Shown: in pieces, positions 43,099 to 51,948 of the stretch
Numbering within the stretch: position 1 is the stretch's first letter
Layout: every line of letters begins with the position of its first letter
From: Bretschneidera sinensis
Taxonomy: Eukaryota > Streptophyta > Magnoliopsida > Brassicales > Akaniaceae
DNA: 64,000 nucleotides
NCBI GenBank assembly: GCA_023935145.1
Contig: CM043699.1
Span: forward strand, 68,957,138 to 69,021,137
Reading direction: 5' to 3'
Position numbers and translations under genes: made by a program
Notes under the pieces: generated by a model
What the model saw: the letters and a program-made list of their open reading frames with translations, nothing else
Databases searched by the model: none
Told to the model about the DNA's origin: nothing

Positions 43099-44377
43099 CA
43101 CCCCCAAACTTATATATTGCTAGTCCCTTAGCAATACAAATTTAAAAACTAAAATGAAAAAAAAAAACAGATAAATGAAATGTTCATGGTGTCCAACAAA
43201 AGTTTAGATCTTACAATACTATGATGCGCATTCATGAGCAAGCTTAACAGATACAAACATATTCTTGCAATGAATAAGAGCTTTGAACGTAAATCACTTT
43301 CATAAGGCAATTTAAGACATCACAAGCTCAACTTTGGTGTGTGGTGAACTAGTACACAAAAGATTTGGTTTCCAAGAAATTCAAACATGTAGTGTTTTGA
43401 TGACTCAAGGTTCACCAAACTTCCTATTAGAGTCAACAAATATGGCATAGGCTTTTATTTGTGACATTTTTGCCAAGTTAGTTCCCTTAAGCTTTCTTGT
43501 TGACTCGTGTAACTAGCATTTAGCCAATGACTCCCAAACCAGATGGTTTTAGGGCATTAGATGTAAAGACACCCCTAAGGACTTACTAGCTCAAGTCAAC
43601 AAGGCTACGAAACTAACTGGTTTTAATGCTACCACTTAGAATTTTCCACCTTTTGACGTGACACTCAATGCTTACTGAGGCAAGAGGGCCAGTTACTCAG
43701 CGGAAGATTTGTTTTTATTGATCATTAGGAGCATTTTTTTTTCTTTTTGAGCACTAATCAATCTTTTCTATTTTCATATGTCAAAATGTCAATCTAATAG
43801 GTCATCTAGTTCACAGTCAAGCAAAAGAAACATACCAATCAAAATAACATGTCATACCCCACACAATTATGTGCTAATGTGCTCGTGATAGTTTAAGTCA
43901 AACTTGTGAATCCTTAAATGTATAAAAGGCAGTGATCTAGGTTCAAAACTTGATTATTTGGCCTATATGTTCAAAGTGTTAAGCTTGCTGATAAAGTCAA
44001 ATCATAAAGTTTTGTTTAGATCACAAAAAAAGTTTATTGGACAGAATGAACATGCATTTATCTATGAAAATAACAACAAAACAAAAAAATGTGGGACATA
44101 GTGAGTGTGTGAATGTGTCCCTATACCCCCAAACTTAAATTGCACATTGTCCCCAATGTGTGAATAGTATAGAAGAAGCTGACTTGGGAGATGAAGAACT
44201 GATGGCTGGCATGGCTCGTAGCACGCCCCCAAACTTCAACTGGATGCACTCACACTGTCCTTGAAAAAGAAAGAAAAACAAACATAAAATGGAAAACAAG
44301 TAATAATAAACAGATAGAAAAATAAACTAGGAAATACGAATAATAAAATGAAATAAACTAAGAAAAAGGATATGCTT
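43099..44377 (-). other. Element D 3' noncoding region
   Basis: Polypurine tract next to the LTR (complement of CACCCCCAAACTTA, 43099-43113), with further CCCCCAAACTT tracts at 44126 and 44226. One copy of the TTTTGACGTGACACTCA module (43643-43735), where B, E and F have two. SL3 at 44143-44160 (CACATTG-TCCC-CAATGTG). No ORF. Confidence 0.78.
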
Positions 44378-44423
44378 TGGGGTGCCTCCCATGAGTGCTA
44401 AGTTTAACGTCTTCAGCCAGACG
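44378..44423 (-). other. Element D hairpins SL2 and SL1 after ORF3
   Basis: SL2 44378-44391: TGGG/CCCA stem, minus-strand loop AGGCAC. SL1 44408-44423: CGTCT/AGACG stem, 6-nt loop, starting 10 nt after the ORF3 stop (44434-44436). The same pair follows the last coding region of A, B, C, E and F. Confidence 0.7.
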
Positions 44424-44433
44424 TGGTATCCTC

Positions 44434-45561
44434 TCACTGCTGATCATCAGGTGGTGCATTCGAAGAGGTATCGGGTGTCGGAGGTAGGCGATCAAGAATG
44501 ATCTGCAGCATAGCCTCCTGTTGTGCTAACTGTGCCTCCAAACTATCCATGCGCTGATGCACTAGTGTGGTAGCAGCAGAGACCTCACCTCGGAAGGAGG
44601 ATAGCTCAGCTAAGAAGTGCTGGGACTCGGTAGGTCCTATGTCTGAATGGTCCTCCTCACGTACTGGGCTAATGACCGGGGTCTCGGTCTCCATGCGATC
44701 CTCCTCAACTCGCTTAACTGCTGGATTAGGTACTGGGGGTCCTCGTGGCATATACGAGATACTGTGTGTCCACTGAGCCTTCCCGAAGAGGAGATGCTCT
44801 CGCACTAGCCCATCGCTGTGGGTCCCCTTAATTCCCTTCTTCTTGAGGATGAAGGAGAGTAGGAACGGGAAAGGGAGGCCCTAAGCATTGGGCGTGGTGG
44901 TCTGACGGCTATGTACGTGATCCCAAAACTTGTGCAGCTGGCTCCAAATGACAGCCGGGATAGAGTACTAGTGGCCTCTATGGAAGACATATAAGGACTG
45001 GAGAAACTGGTCTCACCGCTGTGTCTTGTGCCCCAATGGACACACATTATGCTGCAGGATCGTGTCGACAAGCCACAGTCGTGGAGGCAGCTTGGATCGG
45101 CTGGCCGCATTATTATGCCTGTCGGCATACTAGCCGGCGAATATGTTTGTGATAATCTCAGCTAGGGCAAAGGACTCTGGCTGCTCCTCGATATTTGTGT
45201 CCTCAGGAGGGGACTTGTCGGTGCAATGAAGAGCAATGACTATATCGGCACTAGTCACCTCGATAGGTGTGCCCTGGACTGAAAAAATGAGAACTCCCGG
45301 TCTGTTGCAGTCAAATGATAGGCTTGCATAGAACTGGACTATGAGCTGGGAGTAAGCAGTAGAGCAGACCGGCTTAAACAGCCTCTTCAATCCTTGATGT
45401 CGGAATGCTTGGACGGCCCTATGAGTGGCGTCCATGTGCCGGAACACGTCATCGATGGCGAAGGTGGTCTCGAATAAAAGCTCTTTTTGCTCTATGCTAG
45501 GCTGGGATGACGAAGCACGACTGCTGGATGCACCAGAAGTGGAAACAGATGGTCTAGACAT
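44434..45561 (-). pseudogene. Element D ORF3 (Athila env-position ORF)
   Basis: ATG at 45561. Frame 45561-45130: Ser-rich N-terminus (SRPSVSTSGASSSRASSS), VFRHMDATHRAVQAFRHQGL, AYSQLIVQFYASLSF, VQGTPIEVTSADIVIALH. A stop at 45130 and shifted frames follow (RLLPPRLWLVDTILQHNVCP, FHRGHWYSIPAVIWSQLHKF, GLPFPFLLSFILKKKGI). The last part, 44805-44434, has HSISYMPRGPPVPNP, an acidic stretch, a heptad-like segment (LAELSSFRGEVSAATTLVHQ...LAQQEAMLQIIL) and the end DDQQ. It occupies the env-like position of Athila and resembles the plant transposon-protein domain. No obvious membrane anchor or signal peptide. Function unknown. An internal promoter and an intron appear to precede it. Confidence 0.75.
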
Positions 45562-45748
45562 GCTCTTCTGTAGTTTCTACCTAATTTGCGATCGATCTTA
45601 AGGAGGTGCGCTCGATCGCACACTGGCTATGCGCTCGATCGTAAATGCTGTGCGCTCGATCGCACAAGGTCAGGCTTTTCCTCGAACAGCTTGTGTGCAC
45701 CAAAAGACCAAGCTATGGTCTTGAGGATTTGAATGTGATCCCAACCTC
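45562..45748 (-). promoter_or_regulatory. Element D ORF3 leader (putative exon 2) with three palindrome copies
   Basis: Between the intron acceptor and the ORF3 ATG are three closely spaced GTGCGCTCGATCGCAC-type motifs (45606-45662). The motif is thus also present in the putative transcript leader, where it could fold as RNA. Confidence 0.5.
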
Positions 45749-45848
45749 CTGCAAATAGACAAGCACTCAATCACTCACAAGAAAACATATATGTATAATT
45801 AATTTTATAAATAAAATATTAAAATTCGTGTGTGTGTGTAAAGAGTAC
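45749..45848 (-). other. Element D putative 100-nt intron in ORF3 leader
   Basis: Minus-strand donor CACAAG|GTACTC (45848) and acceptor TCTATTTGCAG|GAGG (45749). The interval is very AT-rich, as plant introns are, and contrasts with the GC-richer flanks. Element B has an equivalent donor/acceptor pair 120 nt apart with the same GCAG|GAGG acceptor. No transcript evidence is available. Confidence 0.55.
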
Positions 45849-46082
45849 CTTGTGGATGTATGTAATGGGAAAGGGAGTACGTGGTGGTGGTAGTGGTGAT
45901 AATGGTGGTTAACGGTGATGAGGGTAATGGAGATGGTGGAAATGAAGTGTGATGGGGTGTAATAGAGTCAAGAGTGTAAGGGTGAGTGTGAGGGATGTTG
46001 GTAGGAAGGTGCGAGTGAGTTTTTAGGAGTGTGGGTGTGCGAGTGAATAGAGAGAGAGTGAGTGAGTGAATGAAGGTTTTCA
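45849..46082 (-). other. Element D putative exon 1 of ORF3 transcript
   Basis: CT-rich on the minus strand (CACTCACTCACTCTCTCTC type), as many plant 5' leaders are. No convincing ORF. Lies between the TATA box and the intron donor. Confidence 0.45.
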
Positions 46083-46220
46083 TATTTATAACTATTTCTG
46101 TCACGAGTGCGCTCGATCGCACGCGAGGTGTGCTCGATCGTACTTGTGCGCTCGAGCATATGGAAAGATACGCTCGATCACACACATGCACTTGATCGCA
46201 TTGGATGATGTGATCGATCG
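46083..46220 (-). promoter_or_regulatory. Element D putative internal promoter of ORF3
   Basis: TATAAATA (complement of 46083-46090), with about six GTGCGCTCGATCGCA-type motifs directly upstream (46106-46220). The octamer is identical to the TATA box in both D LTRs (42738-42745 and 52864-52871), which are also preceded by the same motif array. It lies between the IN stop (46396) and ORF3 (45561). Confidence 0.6.
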
Positions 46221-46395
46221 CAAGTAGTGTGCATGGGACAAAATAGAAACTTACTTTTAGCTGAACAATGATAAATTTGGAATGATACATCCTTACAATG
46301 TGTCAGTGGCCTCAGTACCACTAACTTCCGTAGAGTTACTTGAGCTGTATGAGTAATTAAATTTAAACTTGCTCAAGCACTCTCGTGTCACCATA

Positions 46396-47673
46396 CTAGT
46401 TGTTTGGAGGGGGGCGCTTAGAGCCCACCTCTTGTGGCTCTAATGCCTGTGTGTCAGCTATATACTGAACCTCTTCAAGTGCCAAGTCTTCATCTCTTGG
46501 AGGCAATTGAATATCGAGGTAAGGTTTGGCTCTGTGTCCATTTATTGTAAAGGGCTGATTCCTGCTTGGGCCACAGACATCTAATGCACCATGAGGGAAG
46601 ACCTTGGTGACCATGTACGGACCGTACCATCTGGATTTGAGCTTGCCTGGGAACAGTCTCAATCGTGAGTCATATAGCAGCACCTTTTGTCCTACATGGA
46701 ACTCCTTCTGTACTAGTTGTTTGTCATGATAAGCTTTTGTCCGTTCCTTGTACAACTTTGCATTCTCATAGGCATCATATCTTAATTCTTCAAGCTCATT
46801 TAGATGCAGCTTTCTTTTCTCACCTGCTTGCTTCATATCGAAGTTGAACTGCTTTATGGCCCAATATACTCCATGTTCTAAGTCCACCGGTAGATGGCAT
46901 GCTTTTCTAAAAACTAGACGGTAGGGAGACATGCCTATTGGGGTCTTATAGGCTGTCCTATATGCCCAAAGAGCATCATTTAGGCGTAGAGACCAATCCT
47001 TCCGGTTAGGCTTCACAGTCTTTTCTAATATTCCCTTGATCACTCGGTTACTAATCTCTACTTGGCCACTGGTTTGAGGATGATATGCAGTGCCAACTTT
47101 ATGAGTGATCCCATACTTTCGGATTAGTTCGGCAAAAGAACGATGATGAAAGTGACTGCCCTCATCACTGATGATTGCTCTTGGAGTTCCAAACCTAGTA
47201 AAAATGTTAGCATGCAAAAACTTGATAACTACTTTGTGATCATTAGTCCTTGAAGGGACAACCTCGACCCATTTAGACACATAATCCACGCCCACAAGAA
47301 TATATAAATAACCAAATGAGTTAGGAAATGGTCCCATGAAATCAATGCCCCATACATCAAAAAGTTCTACTATATGAATATTTTGTAAGGGTATTTGATT
47401 TCGGGAAGAGATGTTACCTGTCCGCTGGCATCTATCACATGAGCTGCAAAAAGAGAAAGCATCTTTAAATAGATTAGGCCAATAAAAACCAGATTGGAGT
47501 ACCTTAAGAGCTGTTCATTTTGCCCCAAAATATCCTCCATAAGCAAACTAGTGGCAGTGTTGCAATAAGCTAAAGTGTTCCTCTTCTGGGATACATCGTC
47601 TGATGATTTGATCAGGGCAAGCTTTGAAAAGATAAGGATCATCCCAATAGTAATGTCTTGACAGAGATATCAG
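46396..47673 (-). pseudogene. Element D integrase
   Basis: Zinc-binding region at 47673-47390, partly out of frame. Core ORF 47337-46396: [16 protein letters not shown] (Asp), [13 protein letters not shown] (Asp; usually DGG or DQG), [13 protein letters not shown] (Glu), [20 protein letters not shown], and the GPY/F motif [17 protein letters not shown]. The tail is [16 protein letters not shown] and a stop. The core is open for 313 codons, so this is the best-kept enzyme in the window. No chromodomain. Confidence 0.93.
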
Positions 47674-48186
47674 CTATTTCTTTTCTTGAGTAGTCATGCC
47701 TGGAGGAAAAACTTTAGCAGTTAGATAATTTACTATATCAGTGTACCATGGGAGTTTGACCTCTAGTGCGAATAGTTGTTCATCGGGGAAGTTCTCATTT
47801 AATGGTAACTCTTTATCATCACTCTCATAAGGAAGTCTTGACAAATGATCCGCAACTACATTCTCACTACCCTTCTTGTCTTTGATCTCTAAATCAAATT
47901 CTTGTAGTAAGAGTACCCATCTGATTAGCCTAGGCTTTGCATCTTTCTTAGAAAATAAATATCTCAAAGCAGCATGGTCAGTGAATACAATAACTTTAGA
48001 ACCAATAAGATATGATCTAAACCTCTTTGAAGCAAAAATAATAGCTAACAACTCTTTTTCAGTAGTAGAATAGTTAAGCTGGGCATCATTTAACGTTCTA
48101 GAAGCATAGTAAATAGCATGAGGTACCTTATTGATCCTTTGACCTAAGACAGCTCCTATAGCGAAATCACTGGCATCACACATCAA
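47674..48186 (-). pseudogene. Element D RNase H
   Basis: Reads [16 protein letters not shown] (catalytic Asp present), [20 protein letters not shown] (Glu), [16 protein letters not shown] (Asp) and [17 protein letters not shown] (Asp). 170 codons open, catalytic residues intact. A stop separates it from RT at about 48190 and another follows at 47674. It removes RNA from the RNA-DNA hybrid during cDNA synthesis. Confidence 0.92.
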
Positions 48187-48201
48187 TTCAAAAGGGAGAT
48201 T

Positions 48202-49035
48202 TCAATCTGGTGCCATCATTATCGGGGCAGATGTGAGAACATTCTTTAATGTGTTGAAAGCTTGCATACAATCATTATTCCATTCAAACTTGGTATCCTT
48301 GGCTAACAACGCATAAAGAGGTCTCGAGATTTTGGAAAAGTCCTTGATGAATCTTCTATAGAAACTAGCATGTCCAAGGAAACTTCTAATGCCTTTGACT
48401 ATGAGAGGGGGAGGTAACTTTGAAATAATATCTATTTTAGCTTTGTCGACCTCAATACCTCTGTTTGAGATGGAATGACCCAACACAATGCCTTGTTGAA
48501 CCATAAGTGACATTTCTCCCAATTTAGCACTAAATTACTCTCTTCACATCTCTTTAGGACATTTTCTAAATGATTTAGGCACTCATTGAAATTAGATCCA
48601 AAGACACTAAAATCGTCCATGAACACCTCAATATATTTTTCTACCATATCGGAAACCGAAAGGACATGTGAAGGTAGTCTTTTCTTGATCCTCTGGTGCT
48701 ATGGCAATTTGGTTGTATCCACTGTACCCATCCAAGAAACAATAGTAACTGTGACCGGCTAATCTCTCCAACATTTGATCGATGAATGGTAAGGGGAAAT
48801 GATCTTTTCTGGTTTCCTTGTTTAGTTTTCGGTAATTGATACATACTCTCCAACCTGTTGTTTTTCTTGTAGGCATGAGCTCTTTATTTTCATTTTTCAT
48901 TACTGTGATCCCACTCTTTTTAGGAACAACTTGGACCGGGCTCACCTATTTGCTATCTGATATAGGGTAGATGATGCCGACATCTAGTAACTTCAATACC
49001 TCGGCCTTTACTACCTCCTTCATGTGTGGGTTAAG
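48202..49035 (-). pseudogene. Element D reverse transcriptase with internal deletion
   Basis: 48945 down: SPVQVVPKKSGITVM, RVCINYRKLNKETRKDHFPL, LDGYSGYNQIAIAPEDQEKT, FTCPFGF. Then it jumps out of frame to MVEKYIEVFMDDFSVFGSNF (catalytic xMDD) and VQQGIVLGHSISNRGI, GIRSFLGHASFYRRFI. Element C has KRMPFGLCNAPATF and about 28 residues between CPFG and MVEK; in D roughly 76 bases are missing near 48650, shifting the frame. That block is part of the RT core, so the enzyme cannot be made. In-frame stops also occur at 49036 and about 48951. Confidence 0.92.
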
Positions 49036-50415
49036 TCATCTTTGAGCATCTCGAGTCGGCCTTGCTTCTTCTTCAAGGTAGATACTATGCATGCATTTTG
49101 CTGGACTTATCCCTTTGATGTCAGCAATGGTCCACCCAATGACAGATTTATGTTCCCTAAGAACTCTTAACAATTTCTCTTCTTCTCCACTACTCAAGTT
49201 AGCAGCTACAATCACAAGTAAAGTCTTCTTTTCTCCCAAATAGGCATATGTCAAATGTTCGGGTAGCTGCTTTAGTTCCAATGTTGGTGCCTGGACAATG
49301 GATGGAAGAAGAGTAGTATTAGTGGGTATGAGAGATTCAAATGGAGGAGGATACTTACTGGAATATTTTGGAGAAGTCTTAAGGAGGTGCGCAGTTATGA
49401 TGATTTCATCAGTAATATCTTCTTTGTCTTGCTCCATATCCACCTCTGTGAAGCTGTGGGTGAGAGTGGTCTCCAATGGATCAATGTTTTGGACCTGAAA
49501 AACTTGCTCAACAAAGTTTTTTATCATATATACATTAAAGCATTCCAAGTCATCTTGAGGACGTTTCATTGCATCAAATATTTTAAACTCTATTTTCTCA
49601 CCATTGATTTTCATACTCACTATACCCTTTTTCACACAAATCTTAGTGTCAGCAGTTGTCATGAAGGGTCTCCCTAATATGATGGGTAAAGGCATTGGCA
49701 TAGGGCACTCTTCCATGTCTAATACGATGAAATCAGCAGGTAAGATGAACTCTCCAACTTTTACTAGGACATCCTCGAGAATACCCTTAGGTCTTTTAAT
49801 ACTCCTATCTGCCAATTGTAAGGTAATAGACGTTGGTTGTAACTCCCCCAAACCTAGGGTCTCGAATACTGTGTAAGGTAGTAAGTTTACCCTCACTCCT
49901 AAGTCTAGTAATGCTTTGTCAAATAGCTGATCACCTATTCTACAGGGAATAGTAAAACTACCCGGATATTTCAGTTTGGGTGGGAGTTTTCTTAGTAGTA
50001 CAGCACTTACTTCTTCAGTTAATGCTACAGTTTCATGTTCTTGAAATTTCCTTTTATGAGTGCAACAATCTTTTAGGAACTTAGCATAGGCAGGTATTTG
50101 ATGAATTGCATCTAGTAATGGAATATTAATTTCAACTTTCCGCAAGGTTTCAAAAATATCAAGTAGTTTATTGTCTTTCTTTTGTTTTATTAACCTTTGC
50201 GGAAAGTGTGGTGCATTCACCTTCTCCGTCTCACTTACCCTTGATGTTGATGGTGTCTCTTTGGATGCTGCTGGAGATTCCTCGGATCCGATCACTTTGC
50301 CATTTCTCAAGGTTGTGACAACCTTTAGTTGTTGATGCCCCCCAGGGTTGGGTAATGTTTGAGCTGGGAGCTCCCCTTGCTTTCTGCCACTGAGCTCTTT
50401 AGCTAGTTGTCCCAT
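49036..50415 (-). CDS. Element D gag end, protease and RT linker (open)
   Basis: A 459-codon open frame. Basic gag tail (GQLAKELSGRKQGELPAQTL), RLIKQKKDNKLLDIFETLRK, EVSAVLLRKLPPKLKYPGSF, then KALLDLGVRVNLLPYTVFET, where the usual DLGAS active site reads DLGVR. Then PKGILEDVLVKVGEFILPAD, PLPIILGRPFMTTADTKI, and the linker ELKQLPEHLTYAYLGEKKTL and HKSVIGWTIADIKGISPAKC. It ends at RDAQR with TGA where the family has Arg, so this is a nonsense codon before RT. Protease would cleave the polyprotein; the Ser to Arg change in the active-site loop may impair it. Confidence 0.88.
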   Translation of the reverse strand: MGQLAKELSGRKQGELPAQTLPNPGGHQQLKVVTTLRNGKVIGSEESPAASKETPSTSRVSETEKVNAPHFPQRLIKQKKDNKLLDIFETLRKVEINIPLLDAIHQIPAYAKFLKDCCTHKRKFQEHETVALTEEVSAVLLRKLPPKLKYPGSFTIPCRIGDQLFDKALLDLGVRVNLLPYTVFETLGLGELQPTSITLQLADRSIKRPKGILEDVLVKVGEFILPADFIVLDMEECPMPMPLPIILGRPFMTTADTKICVKKGIVSMKINGEKIEFKIFDAMKRPQDDLECFNVYMIKNFVEQVFQVQNIDPLETTLTHSFTEVDMEQDKEDITDEIIITAHLLKTSPKYSSKYPPPFESLIPTNTTLLPSIVQAPTLELKQLPEHLTYAYLGEKKTLLVIVAANLSSGEEEKLLRVLREHKSVIGWTIADIKGISPAKCMHSIYLEEEARPTRDAQR

Positions 50416-50443
50416 TTATACCTCTAGTCTTTGAATTGCTTGC

Positions 50444-51660
50444 TCATGTGCCGCATTGGTTTGTTTTTGCTGAGTCATAAACTGTTCTTGTGATGTCACC
50501 AGTTATCTTACTAGACTTTCGAGGTCGTTCTTCTTTAGTTCGGGAGTAGCATGAGCAGTGGGATGGGGGTTTCGTTGCTGTCCTTGATTGTTCTGGTTGT
50601 TGCTCCACAAGAAATTTGGGTGGTTTTGCCATCCAGGGTTGTACGTAGTTGGCTTGTTCTGGATCTGCAGATGAGTACAAAGGACATGTATTAGTATTAT
50701 GGTAGTATTGAGAACAAATTTCACATACCTGGAGTGGGGTGGATGGTAGGTTGGATGAGGCATTTTGAGTAGTCATGGCTTTTACAAATAAGTCTAGTTT
50801 CCTTTCCATTGCTGCCATTTGAGGGGAAGATCCTCCATTTACATTTACCTCATACATACCCTTACCCTTGGTCACATGTCTACCTCGAGAGGAGAATTGT
50901 TGGGTGTGCTCGCTAAGGGTTTCGAAGAGCTTTATTGCTTCTTCACTACTTTTCTCCATCAGGACTCCTCCACAACCTAAATCAACAATACATTTGTTAG
51001 TATCATTTAAACTTTCATAAAATACTTGTACCAGTTCATCTTGAGGTAGGTTGTGGTGTGGACATTTTAGTAGCAACTCATTGAAGTGTCCCCATGCTTC
51101 GAAGAAGAGGTCCCTATCCTTTTGTTGGAAGGACTGGATCTCCTTCCTCATTTGCCTTGTCTTTTGGGCTGGAAAGAACTTCTTCAGGAACTTGCTTGCC
51201 AACTCCTCCCAAGTGTGGATGGAAACTGCAGGCAAAGAATTATACCAAAGTTTAGCATTATCTTTCAAGGAAAAAGGGAACAGAATTAACCTTATTCCTT
51301 CTTGGTCTAGTCCTTGTATGTGCTGGAACTTGCAAAGATCAAAAAATTCTCGGAGGTGCAAGTGTGGATCTTCGTTAGGAGTGCCTCTAAAATGAGTCAA
51401 AGCATTCAAGATTTGCGAAGATATGTAATAATTTCCCGCCGCCTCAGGTTGATATGCAATGCATGATGGTTGATCAATGTTCCGAGGGATGAAGGAGTGT
51501 TTCATCGGTACTCGTGCAGGTGGTTGCTGGTTCTCGAGCTGTTCCGCCATTTTTGTTTCGTTCTCGACATCTTCTTCGTTCTCCTTGAAGTTGTTCCTTA
51601 GCTTTTTTCGGATAGTTCGCTCAAGCTCGGGATCAAGGGGAAAGAGTGTTGGATGTTAGG
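50444..51660 (-). pseudogene. Element D gag with intact CCHC knuckle, C-terminus frameshifted
   Basis: Reading enters at about 51660 (PTLFPLDPELERTIRKKLRN) without a visible ATG; the first in-frame ATG is at 51550. Gag core: HLREFFDLCKFQHIQGLDQE, FPFSLKDNAKLWYNSLPAVS, ELASKFLKKFFPAQKTRQMR. Knuckle CEICSQYYHNTNTC (CX2CX4HX4C) intact at about 50730-50690. After EQANYV the frame is wrong. The correct continuation (TTYNPGWQNHPNFLWSNNQ) is in another frame (50763-50503), so an indel lies near 50645. Gag binds and packages element RNA. Confidence 0.9.
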
Positions 51661-51924
51661 ATCGTAGTCCGTGCATAAATCAGGAAAACTGGCTTCAGTG
51701 CAGCAGTGCAATTCTACTGCTCGGGTAACTCTCTGCCCTAAATGCACTCGATTGCACAAGAGGTTGCGATCGATCGCACGTATCACAAAAAGTGTGAGTT
51801 AGGGTTTTACGTGCCTAAAACAGAAAATGAATTGATTAGGTTTTGATAAGACAAAGATGGTAAAAATAAAGTAATAATAATAATGATTAAACGAAAGTAA
51901 TCCTAAAAGGAACTTTTAGCGCAA
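51661..51924 (-). other. Element D leader
   Basis: Leader with two palindrome-family motifs (ATTGCACAAGAGGTTGCGAT and GATCGATCGCAC, 51750-51780). No ORF is supportable. Confidence 0.55.
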
Positions 51925-51942
51925 TCCCCGGCAACGGCGCCA
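51925..51942 (-). other. Element D primer binding site (tRNA-Asp, perfect)
   Basis: The plus strand TCCCCGGCAACGGCGCCA matches the 3' end of plant tRNA-Asp(GTC), including CCA, without mismatch. It lies 6 nt from the LTR at 51949. Confidence 0.93.
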
Positions 51943-51948
51943 AAAACT

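Noticed and set aside
45805..46290. Minus-strand 161-codon frame with HSLTLSLFTRTPTLL
   Set aside because: Spans the palindrome array, TATA box and CT-rich leader of ORF3. Its composition follows simple repeats and it is not kept in element B.
51925..51942. Partial tRNA-Asp gene
   Set aside because: Only the last 18 nt including CCA are present. CCA is not encoded in plant tRNA genes and the site lies beside an LTR, so it is a primer binding site.
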